A stretch of DNA of 64,000 nucleotides from Thiothrix sp. (GTDB lineage Bacteria > Pseudomonadota > Gammaproteobacteria > Thiotrichales > Thiotrichaceae). The position numbers and the translations under genes were made by a program. Where the stretch lies: the NCBI GenBank assembly GCA_008015155.1, contig SSFA01000023.1, positions 1-64,000 of the forward strand, written 5' to 3'. The notes below the pieces were generated by a model. That model saw only the letters and a list, made by a program, of their open reading frames with translations. It did not search any database and had not been told where the DNA came from. This document shows, one piece after another, positions 1 through 8,189 of the stretch (positions are counted from its first letter, which is position 1; the number at the start of each line of letters is the position of its first letter).

Positions 1-1422
1 GAGACGCGTTTATCTCGCGAAAAAGCTCGCCGGATGCGTGCTTGGGAAATTCTTGACGAAGCCTTCAAAAATGATGAAATCGTTACAGGTATCATCACTG
101 GCAAAGTTAAGGGTGGTTTCACTGTTGAGTTAAGCGATATTCGTGCTTTCTTACCAGGTTCTTTAGTCGATGTACGTCCAGTGCGTGATACGGCTTACTT
201 AGAAGGTAAAGAGCTTGAGTTCAAACTGATCAAGTTGGATCAGAAGCGCAATAACGTAGTAGTTTCTCGCCGTGCTGTGGTTGAAGAAGAGTACAGCGCA
301 GAGCGTGAGGCTCTATTGGATAATCTCCAAGAAGGTCAAGCAGTTAAAGGCGTGGTTAAAAACCTCACTGATTATGGTGCCTTCCTTGACTTGGGCGGTA
401 TCGATGGTCTATTACACATTACAGATATGGCTTGGAAGCGTGTTAAGCATCCTTCTGAAGTGGTTAATATCGGTGATGAAATCGAAGTTAAAGTTCTTAA
501 GTTCGACAAAGACAAAAACCGCGTATCTTTGGGCCTGAAGCAATTAGGCGAAGATCCATGGCAAGATTTAGTTCGTCGTTATCCACGCGAAACGCGTCTG
601 TTTGGTAAAGTGAGTAACTTAACTGACTATGGCTGTTTCGTTGAAATTGAAGATGGCGTAGAAGGTTTAGTTCACGTTTCTGAAATGGATTGGACCAACA
701 AAAACGTTAACCCAGCTAAAGTCGTCACTTTGGGTGACGAAGTTGAAGTCATGATTCTTGACATCGATGCCGATCGTCGTCGTATTTCTTTAGGTATGAA
801 GCAATGCCAAGCTAATCCTTGGGATGAATTTGCGACTTCACACAATAAAGGCGACAAAGTTTCTGGCAAGATCAAATCCATCACTGACTTCGGTATCTTC
901 ATCGGTTTAGATGGTGGTATTGATGGTTTAGTCCATTTATCTGACATTTCTTGGAATGCACCTGGCGAAGAAGCAGTACGCAATTACAAGAAAGGCGATG
1001 AAGTAGAAGCGGTTGTACTGGCTGTTGACCCAGAGCGTGAGCGTATCTCTTTAGGCATTAAGCAAATGGAGCAAGATCCATTCTCCAACTTTGTGGGTGC
1101 TCATGCCAAAGGTAGCTTTGTTAAAGGTAAAGTCGTTGAAGTAACTGCTAAATCAGCACGTATTGATTTAGGCGATGGCATCGAAGGTATTTTACGTGCT
1201 TCTGAATTATCACGTGATCGTGTAGAAGATGCGCGTACCTTATTAAATGAAGGCGATGAAATCGAAGCTAAATTCATGGGTGTCGATCGTAAAACTCGTG
1301 CGATTAACCTGTCAATTAAAGCAAAAGAGAATGAAGAAGAAGCCCGTACCATGAAGGAATATACTAAGGGTTCTGCTTCCACTTCATTAGGTGATATCTT
1401 TAAAGAGCAAATGAGTGATTAA
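1..1422 (+). CDS. rpsA: 30S ribosomal protein S1 (5' end outside window)
   Basis: The reading frame is open from base 1, so the gene starts upstream of the window; the first methionine inside is internal. Ribosomal protein S1 binds mRNA on the 30S subunit and helps load leaders that are structured or have weak Shine-Dalgarno sites. At least five S1 (OB-fold) repeats are visible in tandem, each with the GxVxxxxxFGxFVxLxxGxxGLxHxSE pattern; the stretch just inside the window ([13 protein letters not shown]) matches the second domain of the E. coli protein, and roughly the first 80 residues of the usual 550-560 are missing. The C-terminus [12 protein letters not shown] is typical. ihfB follows, the normal gammaproteobacterial order. 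Identification is secure. Confidence 0.97.
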   Translation, partial: ETRLSREKARRMRAWEILDEAFKNDEIVTGIITGKVKGGFTVELSDIRAFLPGSLVDVRPVRDTAYLEGKELEFKLIKLDQKRNNVVVSRRAVVEEEYSAEREALLDNLQEGQAVKGVVKNLTDYGAFLDLGGIDGLLHITDMAWKRVKHPSEVVNIGDEIEVKVLKFDKDKNRVSLGLKQLGEDPWQDLVRRYPRETRLFGKVSNLTDYGCFVEIEDGVEGLVHVSEMDWTNKNVNPAKVVTLGDEVEVMILDIDADRRRISLGMKQCQANPWDEFATSHNKGDKVSGKIKSITDFGIFIGLDGGIDGLVHLSDISWNAPGEEAVRNYKKGDEVEAVVLAVDPERERISLGIKQMEQDPFSNFVGAHAKGSFVKGKVVEVTAKSARIDLGDGIEGILRASELSRDRVEDARTLLNEGDEIEAKFMGVDRKTRAINLSIKAKENEEEARTMKEYTKGSASTSLGDIFKEQMSD

Positions 1423-1450
1423 TAATAATTAATCTTTCTGCTCCTTAAAA

Positions 1451-1490
1451 TGGAATAAAATCATTTTGGCCAAGGAAGGCCTTTATTCCA
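1451..1490 (+). terminator. Stem-loop after rpsA, possible terminator
   Basis: TGGAATAAA (1451-1459) pairs perfectly with TTTATTCCA (1482-1490), enclosing a smaller GGCC/GGCC stem. It lies 29 bases after the rpsA stop. There is no T-run behind it, so termination would be weak or protein-assisted; it could equally be a 3'-end processing hairpin. Confidence 0.4.
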
Positions 1491-1495
1491 GATGT

Positions 1496-1538
1496 GAGGT
1501 AATTGTAAAATTGGTTCTAATACCAGTGCAATTACCTC
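1496..1538. promoter_or_regulatory. Perfect 10-bp inverted repeat upstream of ihfB
   Basis: GAGGTAATTG (1496-1505) and CAATTACCTC (1529-1538) are perfect reverse complements, and inside them TGGT (1512-1515) pairs with ACCA (1522-1525). The element lies about 60 bases upstream of the ihfB start and directly after the previous hairpin. It may be an operator or a leader RNA structure; no known binding consensus was recognised. Confidence 0.4.
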
Positions 1539-1598
1539 TATTCCCCGCTAGAATTATAAAACTCAAATTCAGCTAAATAAGCTTCAGGAGCGTAACGG

Positions 1599-1904
1599 AT
1601 GACCAAGTCTGAAATCATTGATATTCTAACCCGTAAACAAAGTCATCTGAGTAGTAAAGATGTTGAGCTGTCGATTAAATTATTATTAGAATCGATGAGT
1701 GAAACTTTATCATCAGGTGGACGTATCGAAATTCGGGGCTTTGGTAGTTTTTCTTTGCACCATCGAACTGCACGTAAAGGACGCAATCCTAAAACAGGCG
1801 ACCAAGTCAGTTTACCACCTAAGTTTGTACCGCATTTTAAACCGGGTAAAGAATTACGTGAGCGCGTTAATAGTTCACGACAACATTATGCGATTCAAGA
1901 CTGA
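1599..1904 (+). CDS. ihfB: Integration host factor subunit beta
   Basis: One half of the IHF heterodimer, which sharply bends DNA in recombination, replication and sigma-54 promoters. The 101-residue protein has the whole HU/IHF fold: N-terminal helices ([10 protein letters not shown]), the core [25 protein letters not shown] with the beta-arm, and the signature around RNPKTG followed by [13 protein letters not shown]. The arm sequence and C-terminal FKPGKELR favour the beta subunit over HU. The start is an ATG preceded by AGGAG (about 1587). The position right after rpsA is the classical location of ihfB. The 3' end overlaps a possible tiny membrane ORF in another frame. Confidence 0.96.
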   Translation: MTKSEIIDILTRKQSHLSSKDVELSIKLLLESMSETLSSGGRIEIRGFGSFSLHHRTARKGRNPKTGDQVSLPPKFVPHFKPGKELRERVNSSRQHYAIQD

Positions 1905-1974
1905 TTTTTTCTTTTTAGTAGTTGTTGGTTTTCTTTGCTCTCTAGGAGGCTTTTTAGCCTCCTTACTTATTTAA
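1888..1974 (+). CDS. Possible 28-residue membrane peptide in the lapA position
   Basis: An ATG at 1888 opens a 28-codon frame overlapping the end of ihfB and stopping two bases before the lapB start. The peptide is a short charged head (MRFKTD) followed by one very hydrophobic segment of about 20 residues. In many gammaproteobacteria lapA, a roughly 100-residue two-helix membrane protein, lies exactly between ihfB and lapB; no full-length lapA is present here. This could be a much reduced lapA, but the similarity is only in position and hydrophobicity, and no clear ribosome-binding site was seen. Treat it as a hypothesis. Confidence 0.25.
   Translation: MRFKTDFFFLVVVGFLCSLGGFLASLLI
1944..1963 (+). 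terminator. Hairpin between ihfB and lapB
   Basis: AGGAGGCT (1944-1951) pairs perfectly with AGCCTCCT (1956-1963) over a TTTT loop. The tail TTACTTATTTAA is only partly T-rich. It is a plausible terminator or attenuator, and it contains an AGGAGG that could otherwise act as the lapB Shine-Dalgarno but lies about 25 bases upstream of its ATG. Confidence 0.4.
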
Positions 1975-1975
1975 T

Positions 1976-3115
1976 ATGCTAGAGATTTTATTCATTCTCC
2001 TGCCGCTGGCTTTCTATTCTGGATGGCGAACTGCTTACAAAAAAAAACGTTCTAGCCAAACAGTAGGTGCTGAGGTCTCTCCACGCTTTGTCCAAGGGAT
2101 CAATTTCTTATTAAACGAAGAACCTGATAAAGCTTTAGATGTTTTCTTAGAGACCCCTAGCTTAGATGCGCAAGCGGCTGAAACCTTTTTAGCTTTAGGC
2201 AAAATGTTTCGCAATCGTGGAGAGGTCAACCGTGCTTTACGCTTGCACCAGCATTTAGTTGCGCGACCCGATTTAACAAATGCTCAACGTCAAACAGCTA
2301 TGTTGGCATTAGGTGAGGATTTTTTCGCAGCAGGTCTATTAGATAGAGCTGAAAGTGTTTTTAATGAGCTGCTTAAAACTTATCCTAAAAATACGGCTGC
2401 TTGTATTCCCTTGCGACGTATTTATGAACAGCTGCATGAATGGGAAAAAGCCCTTGCTTTAACAGAATATTCAGTAACAGATAAGACTGAACGTATCCAG
2501 TTGATGGCTCATTATTTATGCGAGCAGGTAGAAGAATTATTAGCCAAAAACCAGTTATTTCAAGTTGATGAGAAACTAAAAAAAGCGCTAAATATTTATC
2601 CGCAATCAGCTCGCGTACAAACTTTATTAGCTGAATTAGCGTTAGCACGAGGTGAACGCGCAGCAGCTTTAAAGTACTTTCGTCAAGCATTAACTTATGA
2701 TCAGCGCTTATTAAACTCTTTAGTGAAACGTTTACTAACAGTGTTTACTCAACCTGTTGAGCTACAGCAGTTATATGAAGTAGTTAGTACAGAATATCGA
2801 CGTAAACCAGATTCTAAAATGTTGCCTGCTTTGGCCTCTATTGCGCAGGCAATAGGGCAGGGGGGTAGTTTGTCTCCCATTATGCATCAACATTTACAGC
2901 ATGAGTTAGGCAATGTGCAAACGCTTGCTTGTGTTGCTCGTTATCTAACCACTGAGGCAAATAGTACTCACACTTTGGCCGAGTTGAGTTTAGCTCTCGG
3001 ACGTTTATCCAGTACTTTACCGCCTTTTCAATGTGCTCATTGTGGCTATAAACTACACGAGTATGTATGGCGTTGCCCAGCATGTCATCATTGGGACTCA
3101 GTACAGAGTCAGTAA
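1976..3115 (+). CDS. lapB: Lipopolysaccharide assembly protein B (YciM)
   Basis: LapB is an inner-membrane TPR protein that presents LpxC to the FtsH protease and so limits lipid A synthesis. The 379-residue protein has an N-terminal hydrophobic anchor (LEILFILLPLAFYSGWRTAY), a long run of TPR-type helices across residues about 50-320, and a C-terminal rubredoxin-like zinc knuckle with paired CxxC motifs (C353/C356 and C367/C370). This architecture and the location before pyrF match E. coli yciM. The ATG at 1976 overlaps the region just after the preceding hairpin; no strong Shine-Dalgarno is visible. Confidence 0.95.
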   Translation: MLEILFILLPLAFYSGWRTAYKKKRSSQTVGAEVSPRFVQGINFLLNEEPDKALDVFLETPSLDAQAAETFLALGKMFRNRGEVNRALRLHQHLVARPDLTNAQRQTAMLALGEDFFAAGLLDRAESVFNELLKTYPKNTAACIPLRRIYEQLHEWEKALALTEYSVTDKTERIQLMAHYLCEQVEELLAKNQLFQVDEKLKKALNIYPQSARVQTLLAELALARGERAAALKYFRQALTYDQRLLNSLVKRLLTVFTQPVELQQLYEVVSTEYRRKPDSKMLPALASIAQAIGQGGSLSPIMHQHLQHELGNVQTLACVARYLTTEANSTHTLAELSLALGRLSSTLPPFQCAHCGYKLHEYVWRCPACHHWDSVQSQ

Positions 3116-3144
3116 AATAGTCGATTTAGATTAGGGAGCTTGTT

Positions 3145-3834
3145 GTGACAAATCGTTTAATTATTGCCTTAGATTTTTCTTCAGCTGAGCTAGCTTTAAA
3201 CCTAGTCCAGCGTTTGTCTCCACAAGACTGTAAATTGAAAGTAGGCTTTGAATTATTTGTTGCTGCCGGCCCAGACTTTGTACGGCAGTTAGTTGACCTA
3301 GGTTTTGATGTTTTTCTCGATTTAAAATTTCATGATATTCCTAATACGGTAGCCGGAGCTTGTAAGTCAGCTGCCAATTTGGGAGTGTGGATGCTGAACG
3401 TACATGCTGCTGGTGGCGATAAAATGATGCTAGCTGCGCGTGAGGCTTTGGCTGGTTTTCACCAGCCCCCTAAACTGATTGCGGTAACCGTATTAACCTC
3501 CATGGATCAAGCGCAATTAGAAAAAATTAATATTAGCCAAACGCCTGCTGAGCAAGTCAGTCATTTAGCAGCCTTGACTAAAACCTGTGGTTTAGACGGG
3601 GTAGTGTGCTCTGCGCAGGAAGCTCAGCTCTTAAAGCAAGCCTGTGGATCAGAGTTTTTGCTAGTTACCCCAGGAATCCGTCCTGTAGGCAGTGTTCAAG
3701 ATGATCAAAGTCGGGTGCTTACACCACGAGCTGCTCGCCAGCTAGGTATTGATTATGTGGTTGTGGGACGACCTATTACTCAAGCTAGAGATCCACTAGC
3801 AGTGATAGCTTCAATTAATCAAGATTTAGTTTAA
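3145..3834 (+). CDS. pyrF: Orotidine 5'-phosphate decarboxylase
   Basis: Catalyses the last step of UMP synthesis, decarboxylating OMP. The 229-residue TIM-barrel protein has the signature [12 protein letters not shown] with the catalytic Asp59-Lys61-Asp64 set, the N-terminal [11 protein letters not shown] strand, the TPGIRP phosphate loop and the YVVVGRPIT closing segment. It uses a GTG start at 3145, placed by AGGGAG about 8 bases upstream. It follows lapB by 29 bases, as in E. coli, and is probably co-transcribed with it. Confidence 0.96.
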   Translation: MTNRLIIALDFSSAELALNLVQRLSPQDCKLKVGFELFVAAGPDFVRQLVDLGFDVFLDLKFHDIPNTVAGACKSAANLGVWMLNVHAAGGDKMMLAAREALAGFHQPPKLIAVTVLTSMDQAQLEKINISQTPAEQVSHLAALTKTCGLDGVVCSAQEAQLLKQACGSEFLLVTPGIRPVGSVQDDQSRVLTPRAARQLGIDYVVVGRPITQARDPLAVIASINQDLV

Positions 3835-3968
3835 GAAGAGTAGAACTCTAAGCCTAAGTACGTCCAGAGCTTAGTTACTGTATTTTATTCTTATATTTTA
3901 TGTTATGTAAAATTAAAAAGACAAACAAAACATTAACACCTTATACTTCTCAGCCAAAAAACAAAAAA

Positions 3969-4616
3969 CTACCAAGCCTTAGCCGCTTTCAATAATTGCT
4001 GTGCTTCAGACTGAAGTTTGCCTCGAGAAAATAACAACTTCCAGCGATCACCACCGGCTTGACGCCATAACAACGCAGCTCGGATACCAGCAAATAAAAG
4101 TACCCGAATTTTTGCAGCATTATCAGGATTAGACAGATACGCCTGTTCACCTTTAATAATGATCCGTGGACCTATTTTGCTAATAGTTTGTGTATAAAGC
4201 TCAGCTAAACGTGCAATCATATTAGGGTGGGTAAGAGGGAAAAACTCTAGTTGCTGTTGAGCTGACTCGATACCTTGTAAGACTGTACGAAAAGTTGCCT
4301 GATCATTACTTAATTTCTTTTCTAGATAAAGCAAATTGACAGCATAGCGCGTTGCCTCAAGATTCTTGGGTTTACCTTCAGGGGTGAGGCGACTTGCACC
4401 TAGTTGATACAATAAAACCTCTAAGCCTGTTTTTAAACCAGCGACTCCGCCATAGAGATCCTCGATCTCATTAGAACTCTCCATCAATAAACTGTTAACT
4501 GCTTGAGTAAGTAGCTCATTATTGACTTGGCCAGTAGTGGCAATTTGATTGACACCCTCAACATTTTGAAACAAAGCAGCGAGAGCGAAAGTTCGATTTC
4601 TATTATTGGCTTGCAC
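3969..4616 (-). CDS. hflD: High frequency lysogenization protein HflD homologue
   Basis: HflD is a small peripheral membrane protein; in E. coli it affects lambda CII stability, and its normal cellular role is unclear. The 215-residue protein has the family's N-terminal ALAALFQNVEGVNQIATTG segment, the middle LYGGVAGLKTGLEVLLYQLG block and a largely helical C-terminal half ending in LLFSRGKLQSEAQQLLKAAKAW. It lies downstream of mnmA on the same strand, 67 bases away, which is the conserved nudJ-mnmA-hflD order. The assignment rests on motif resemblance plus this order. Confidence 0.9.
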   Translation of the reverse strand: MQANNRNRTFALAALFQNVEGVNQIATTGQVNNELLTQAVNSLLMESSNEIEDLYGGVAGLKTGLEVLLYQLGASRLTPEGKPKNLEATRYAVNLLYLEKKLSNDQATFRTVLQGIESAQQQLEFFPLTHPNMIARLAELYTQTISKIGPRIIIKGEQAYLSNPDNAAKIRVLLFAGIRAALLWRQAGGDRWKLLFSRGKLQSEAQQLLKAAKAW

Positions 4617-4683
4617 AGTGATTATCTGGAGTTAGCTATGAAAAAGGATAGATATAATTAAATCTACAAAAGATCAAGTAAAC

Positions 4684-5778
4684 TTAGGCACAGTCCGTCT
4701 GCATCTCATCAATTATTCCGCCCCCAAGGCACACTTCACCTTGATAAAATACAATCGATTGTCCTGGCGTGATGGCTCGCTGTGCTTGCTTAAAGCAGAC
4801 CCTGGCTATATTCCCCTTGAGCTCTACTAAACATTCCTGCACAGGTTGACGATGGCGAATTCTAGCAGTGCACTCAAAATCTTGAGCAGGTGCAGAACCT
4901 GCTACCCAATGCACCTGTGAGGCCACTAAAAATGATTTCAGCAAAAAATCATTTTGATTACCTTGGGCTACGACTAGCTCGTTGCTTTCTAGATGTTTAG
5001 CAATCACAAACCAAGGCGCCTCTGGAGTGTCCTTACGCCCGCCAATCCCTAAGCCTTGGCGCTGACCCAAGGTATAATACATTAAACCGTGATGCTCACC
5101 TAAGACCTTACCTTCAACATCAACAATCGCGCCGGGCTGTGCAGGCAGGAAACGCTGGAGGAAATCTCGAAACTTCCGCTCCCCAATAAAGCAAATACCG
5201 GTACTATCTTTTTTCCGTGCAGTAGTAAAGCCTTGTTGCTCAGCTAGTTCGCGTACTTGACTTTTAGGCAAATGCCCAATCGGGAAGAGACTATGCTTGA
5301 GTTGTGCTTGTTGTAAGGTATAGAGAAAATAAGTTTGGTCTTTATTATCGTCCAAACCTTTAAGCATTTGAAGGCTACCATCCGCTAGCTGCTGGGTACG
5401 GGCATAATGACCCGTTGCAATAAAATCCGCGCCCATGCTCAAGGCAAAGTCTAAAAATGCCTTAAACTTTATTTCTTTATTGCAGATAATATCCGGATTA
5501 GGGGTACGCCCTGCTCGGTATTCATTTAAAAAGTAGGTAAAGACATAATCCCAATATTCGCTAGCAAAATTAACTGTATGCAAGCAAATCCCTAATTGAT
5601 CAGCAACGGACTGTGCATCGGCCAAATCTATAGTAGCTGAGCAGTATTCAGCGGTGTCATCTTCTTCCCAGTTTTTCATGAACAGACCTTCAACTTGATA
5701 GCCTTGTTCTAAAAGCAATAAAGCTGCTACTGAGGAGTCAACCCCTCCTGATAAGCCGACAATAACGCGTGGTTTCAT
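4684..5778 (-). CDS. mnmA: tRNA-specific 2-thiouridylase
   Basis: MnmA activates U34 of tRNA Lys/Glu/Gln with ATP and installs the 2-thio group using sulfur relayed by the Tus proteins. The 364-residue protein opens with the PP-loop [10 protein letters not shown] (residues 8-17), carries the nucleophile Cys99 in [12 protein letters not shown] and the second catalytic cysteine Cys196 in [16 protein letters not shown], and ends with the family's beta-barrel domain (LGGGIID). Its start overlaps the nudJ stop by four bases (ATGA), implying translational coupling. Full length and intact. Confidence 0.96.
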   Translation of the reverse strand: MKPRVIVGLSGGVDSSVAALLLLEQGYQVEGLFMKNWEEDDTAEYCSATIDLADAQSVADQLGICLHTVNFASEYWDYVFTYFLNEYRAGRTPNPDIICNKEIKFKAFLDFALSMGADFIATGHYARTQQLADGSLQMLKGLDDNKDQTYFLYTLQQAQLKHSLFPIGHLPKSQVRELAEQQGFTTARKKDSTGICFIGERKFRDFLQRFLPAQPGAIVDVEGKVLGEHHGLMYYTLGQRQGLGIGGRKDTPEAPWFVIAKHLESNELVVAQGNQNDFLLKSFLVASQVHWVAGSAPAQDFECTARIRHRQPVQECLVELKGNIARVCFKQAQRAITPGQSIVFYQGEVCLGGGIIDEMQTDCA

Positions 5779-6224
5779 TGAGTAAAGACTAAAGTTTCTA
5801 AGGGCAAGCGTTGGCCACTGGTATACAAATTGATGGCTTGAAACACCAAATCACTGCGTGGACTTAAGCGTGGGTGTGATTGAATTTCTGCAGGACTGAG
5901 CCAGTGGGTTGCAATAATATCAGGATCAGTTTGGTAGTTAGGCACTTTCTCTAATAAAGTCCCTGTAAACGTAAAGCGCAAATAGACTCGCTCAGGATCA
6001 TCAGAACTCAACATTAAGATCCCTAATAAAGCGGTCGGCTCAAAGCGATAGCCGGTTTCTTCTAAAGTTTCGCGTTTGACAGCCTCAATTAAGCTCTCGC
6101 CATGCTCAAGATGGCCTGCAGGCTGATTAATCACCTGTACGCCATTAATGACTTCCTCAACCAATAAAAACCGACCTTCTTGCTCAATTACACTTGCAAC
6201 TACTACCCGTGGTTTCCAGACCAT
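5775..6224 (-). CDS. nudJ: Nudix phosphatase NudJ
   Basis: A 149-residue Nudix hydrolase. The Nudix box is complete: G-x5-E-x7-R-E-x2-E-E-x-G beginning at [20 protein letters not shown]. The N-terminus ([23 protein letters not shown]) and C-terminal [14 protein letters not shown] agree with NudJ (YmfB), which in E. coli hydrolyses nucleoside di/triphosphates and the thiamine precursor HMP-PP. It is the first gene of the nudJ-mnmA-hflD operon and is divergent from icd, from which it is separated by about 150 bases that must hold both promoters. Confidence 0.92.
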   Translation of the reverse strand: MVWKPRVVVASVIEQEGRFLLVEEVINGVQVINQPAGHLEHGESLIEAVKRETLEETGYRFEPTALLGILMLSSDDPERVYLRFTFTGTLLEKVPNYQTDPDIIATHWLSPAEIQSHPRLSPRSDLVFQAINLYTSGQRLPLETLVFTQ

Positions 6225-6318
6225 TGCATCCGATTCCTGCTAGCTTAATGGGGATATTCTAGCTGCTTTCAAGCACTCAGTGACAGAGAAATGCTGCACC
6301 TTCACGCAGAGATTGTTT

Positions 6319-6324
6319 TATAAT
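6319..6324 (+). promoter_or_regulatory. Probable -10 box of the icd promoter
   Basis: A perfect TATAAT lies 48 bases upstream of the icd ATG. No good -35 hexamer was found at the ideal spacing (the best nearby is CTGCAC at 6294-6299, spacing 19), so the call is tentative. Confidence 0.4.
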
Positions 6325-6371
6325 GCTTGCGCGCTTGAGAAATCAAATAAATCCAGGAGAGCTTTAAGCCA

Positions 6372-7625
6372 ATGTATAAACACGTTAAGGTGCCAACTAG
6401 CGGTCAGAAAATCACGACTAATCCTGACTTTTCGCTCAATGTTCCCGATAAGCCGATTATTCCCTTCGTTGAAGGTGATGGGATCGGTGTGGATATTACC
6501 CCTGTCATGATCAAGGTTATCGATACAGCGGTTGAGCGCGCGTATGGTGGCAAGCGCCAAATTCAGTGGATGGAAATTTATGCAGGTGAGAAAGCTAACA
6601 CGGTCTATGGTGAAGACGTGTGGCTGCCTGAAGAAACTGTTCATGCAGTGAAAGATTTTGTGGTATCGATTAAAGGGCCTTTGACTACACCAGTAGGTGG
6701 CGGTATTCGTTCTTTGAATGTGAAATTGCGTCAAGATTTAGATCTTTATGTGTGCTTACGTCCTGTGCGCTATTACGAAGGCACACCTAGCCCCGTACGT
6801 GAGCCACAAAAAACCAATATGGTGATCTTCCGTGAAAATGCTGAAGACATCTATGCAGGAATTGAGTGGAGTGCGGATTCGGCTGAGGCGAAAAAAGTGA
6901 TCGATTTCTTAATAAAAGAAATGGGTGTGACTAAAATTCGCTTCCCAGAAACTTCAGGGATTGGTATTAAGCCTGTCTCGTCTGAAGGGACTAAGCGCTT
7001 AGTCCGTAAGGCTATTCAATACACTATTGATAATGATTTGCCTTCGATGACGATTGTGCATAAAGGCAATATCATGAAGTTCACTGAAGGTGGTTTTAAA
7101 ACTTGGGGCTATGAACTGGCTAAACAAGAGTTTGGCGCGGTAGAGATTAAAGGTGGCCCGTGGTGCTCTTTCAAGAATCCTAAAACGGGTAAAGAAATCA
7201 TCATTAAAGACGTTATTGCGGATAATTTCTTGCAACAAATCCTCCTCCGTCCTGAAGACTATGCAGTAGTAGCCACCTTGAACTTAAATGGTGACTATAT
7301 TTCTGATGCTTTAGCAGCTCAAGTGGGTGGGATTGGGATCGCGCCCGGTGCGAATATGTCAGACACTATTGCGATGTTTGAAGCAACCCACGGCACTGCT
7401 CCTACCTTTGCGGGTCAAGATAAAGTTAACCCTAGCTCCATCATTCTGTCAGCAGAAATGATGCTGCGTCATATGGGTTGGGTCGAAGCAGCTGATTTAG
7501 TAGTAAAAGGCGTGGAAGGTGCTATCGCATCAGGCCGCGTGACTTTCGATTTTGCACGCTTGATTGATACTGCTGAAGAAATTAGTTGTTCAGAGTTTGG
7601 TGATAATATCATCGAGCATATGTAA
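6372..7625 (+). CDS. icd: Isocitrate dehydrogenase, NADP-dependent
   Basis: Oxidatively decarboxylates isocitrate to 2-oxoglutarate in the TCA cycle. The 417-residue protein follows the E. coli enzyme throughout: [17 protein letters not shown] at the N-terminus, the substrate and regulatory segment [14 protein letters not shown] containing the serine (Ser114) equivalent to the AceK phosphorylation site, [14 protein letters not shown], and the metal-binding [17 protein letters not shown]. The ATG is preceded by AGGAGAG (about 6354). The retained serine makes regulation by an AceK kinase/phosphatase possible, although no aceK gene lies here. Confidence 0.96.
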   Translation: MYKHVKVPTSGQKITTNPDFSLNVPDKPIIPFVEGDGIGVDITPVMIKVIDTAVERAYGGKRQIQWMEIYAGEKANTVYGEDVWLPEETVHAVKDFVVSIKGPLTTPVGGGIRSLNVKLRQDLDLYVCLRPVRYYEGTPSPVREPQKTNMVIFRENAEDIYAGIEWSADSAEAKKVIDFLIKEMGVTKIRFPETSGIGIKPVSSEGTKRLVRKAIQYTIDNDLPSMTIVHKGNIMKFTEGGFKTWGYELAKQEFGAVEIKGGPWCSFKNPKTGKEIIIKDVIADNFLQQILLRPEDYAVVATLNLNGDYISDALAAQVGGIGIAPGANMSDTIAMFEATHGTAPTFAGQDKVNPSSIILSAEMMLRHMGWVEAADLVVKGVEGAIASGRVTFDFARLIDTAEEISCSEFGDNIIEHM

Positions 7626-7633
7626 GTTTGTGC

Positions 7634-7669
7634 AAAGAACAGTACTACCTAAGGTACTGTTCTTTTCTT
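7634..7669 (+). terminator. Rho-independent terminator of icd
   Basis: AAAGAACAGTAC (7634-7645) pairs perfectly with GTACTGTTCTTT (7654-7665) across an 8-base loop and is followed by a T-rich tail. It lies 8 bases after the icd stop. Confidence 0.8.
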
Positions 7670-7804
7670 GTATGTGCTCCTTCCCTATCTTAACGCTCTA
7701 TTTAACTTTCCCCACTTTACTTTCTTAGTTTCATCCCAATAATGAACAAATACCCAGGTCTAAGTCAGGAATAATGACAAGGGCGGATGGATTCAGTTAA
7801 CTAA

Positions 7805-7829
7805 TTAAGTTAGCCATGGACTAACTTAA
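7805..7829. promoter_or_regulatory. Palindrome directly upstream of the clpS ribosome-binding site
   Basis: TTAAGTTAG (7805-7813) and CTAACTTAA (7821-7829) are perfect inverted repeats around CCATGGA. The right arm ends just before TTGGAG, the clpS Shine-Dalgarno region, so the element could act as a DNA operator or as an mRNA hairpin controlling clpS translation. Confidence 0.45.
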
Positions 7830-7847
7830 GTTGGAGTTGTATTTCTA

Positions 7848-8177
7848 ATGGCAGGCAAAGATAAACAAGGTTCCAGCGATCATGATTCTGGTGTAGCGGT
7901 ACAGGACAGCCGTCCGAAGGTGAAGGAACCAGCACGTTTTAAAGTTATACTTTTAAACGATGACTTCACACCGATGGACTTTGTAATAGACGTGTTGCAG
8001 ATTTTTTTCCGATTAGATCATGAAACCGCAACTCGTGTTATGTTGCATGTTCATACCCGGGGCAAGGGGGTGTGTGGAGTATATACACGTGATATCGCCG
8101 AGACTAAGGTCGCTCAAGTGAATCGCTACTCACGTGAAAATCAGCATCCGCTACTCTGTACGATGGAAGAGGCATAA
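7848..8177 (+). CDS. clpS: ATP-dependent Clp protease adaptor ClpS
   Basis: ClpS binds proteins bearing N-end-rule residues and hands them to ClpAP. The 109-residue protein has a disordered charged N-terminus of about 30 residues, then the conserved core: [21 protein letters not shown], where the Asn-Asp-Asp loop forms the N-degron pocket, and [25 protein letters not shown]. The clpA start follows 12 bases after the stop, so the two are one operon. Length and motifs are normal. Confidence 0.96.
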   Translation: MAGKDKQGSSDHDSGVAVQDSRPKVKEPARFKVILLNDDFTPMDFVIDVLQIFFRLDHETATRVMLHVHTRGKGVCGVYTRDIAETKVAQVNRYSRENQHPLLCTMEEA

Positions 8178-8189
8178 GGGACGAAAATT

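Noticed and set aside
1699..1974. 91-codon frame overlapping ihfB and reaching lapB
   Set aside because: Most of it is a frame-shifted shadow of ihfB; only the last 28 codons from 1888 could be a separate peptide.
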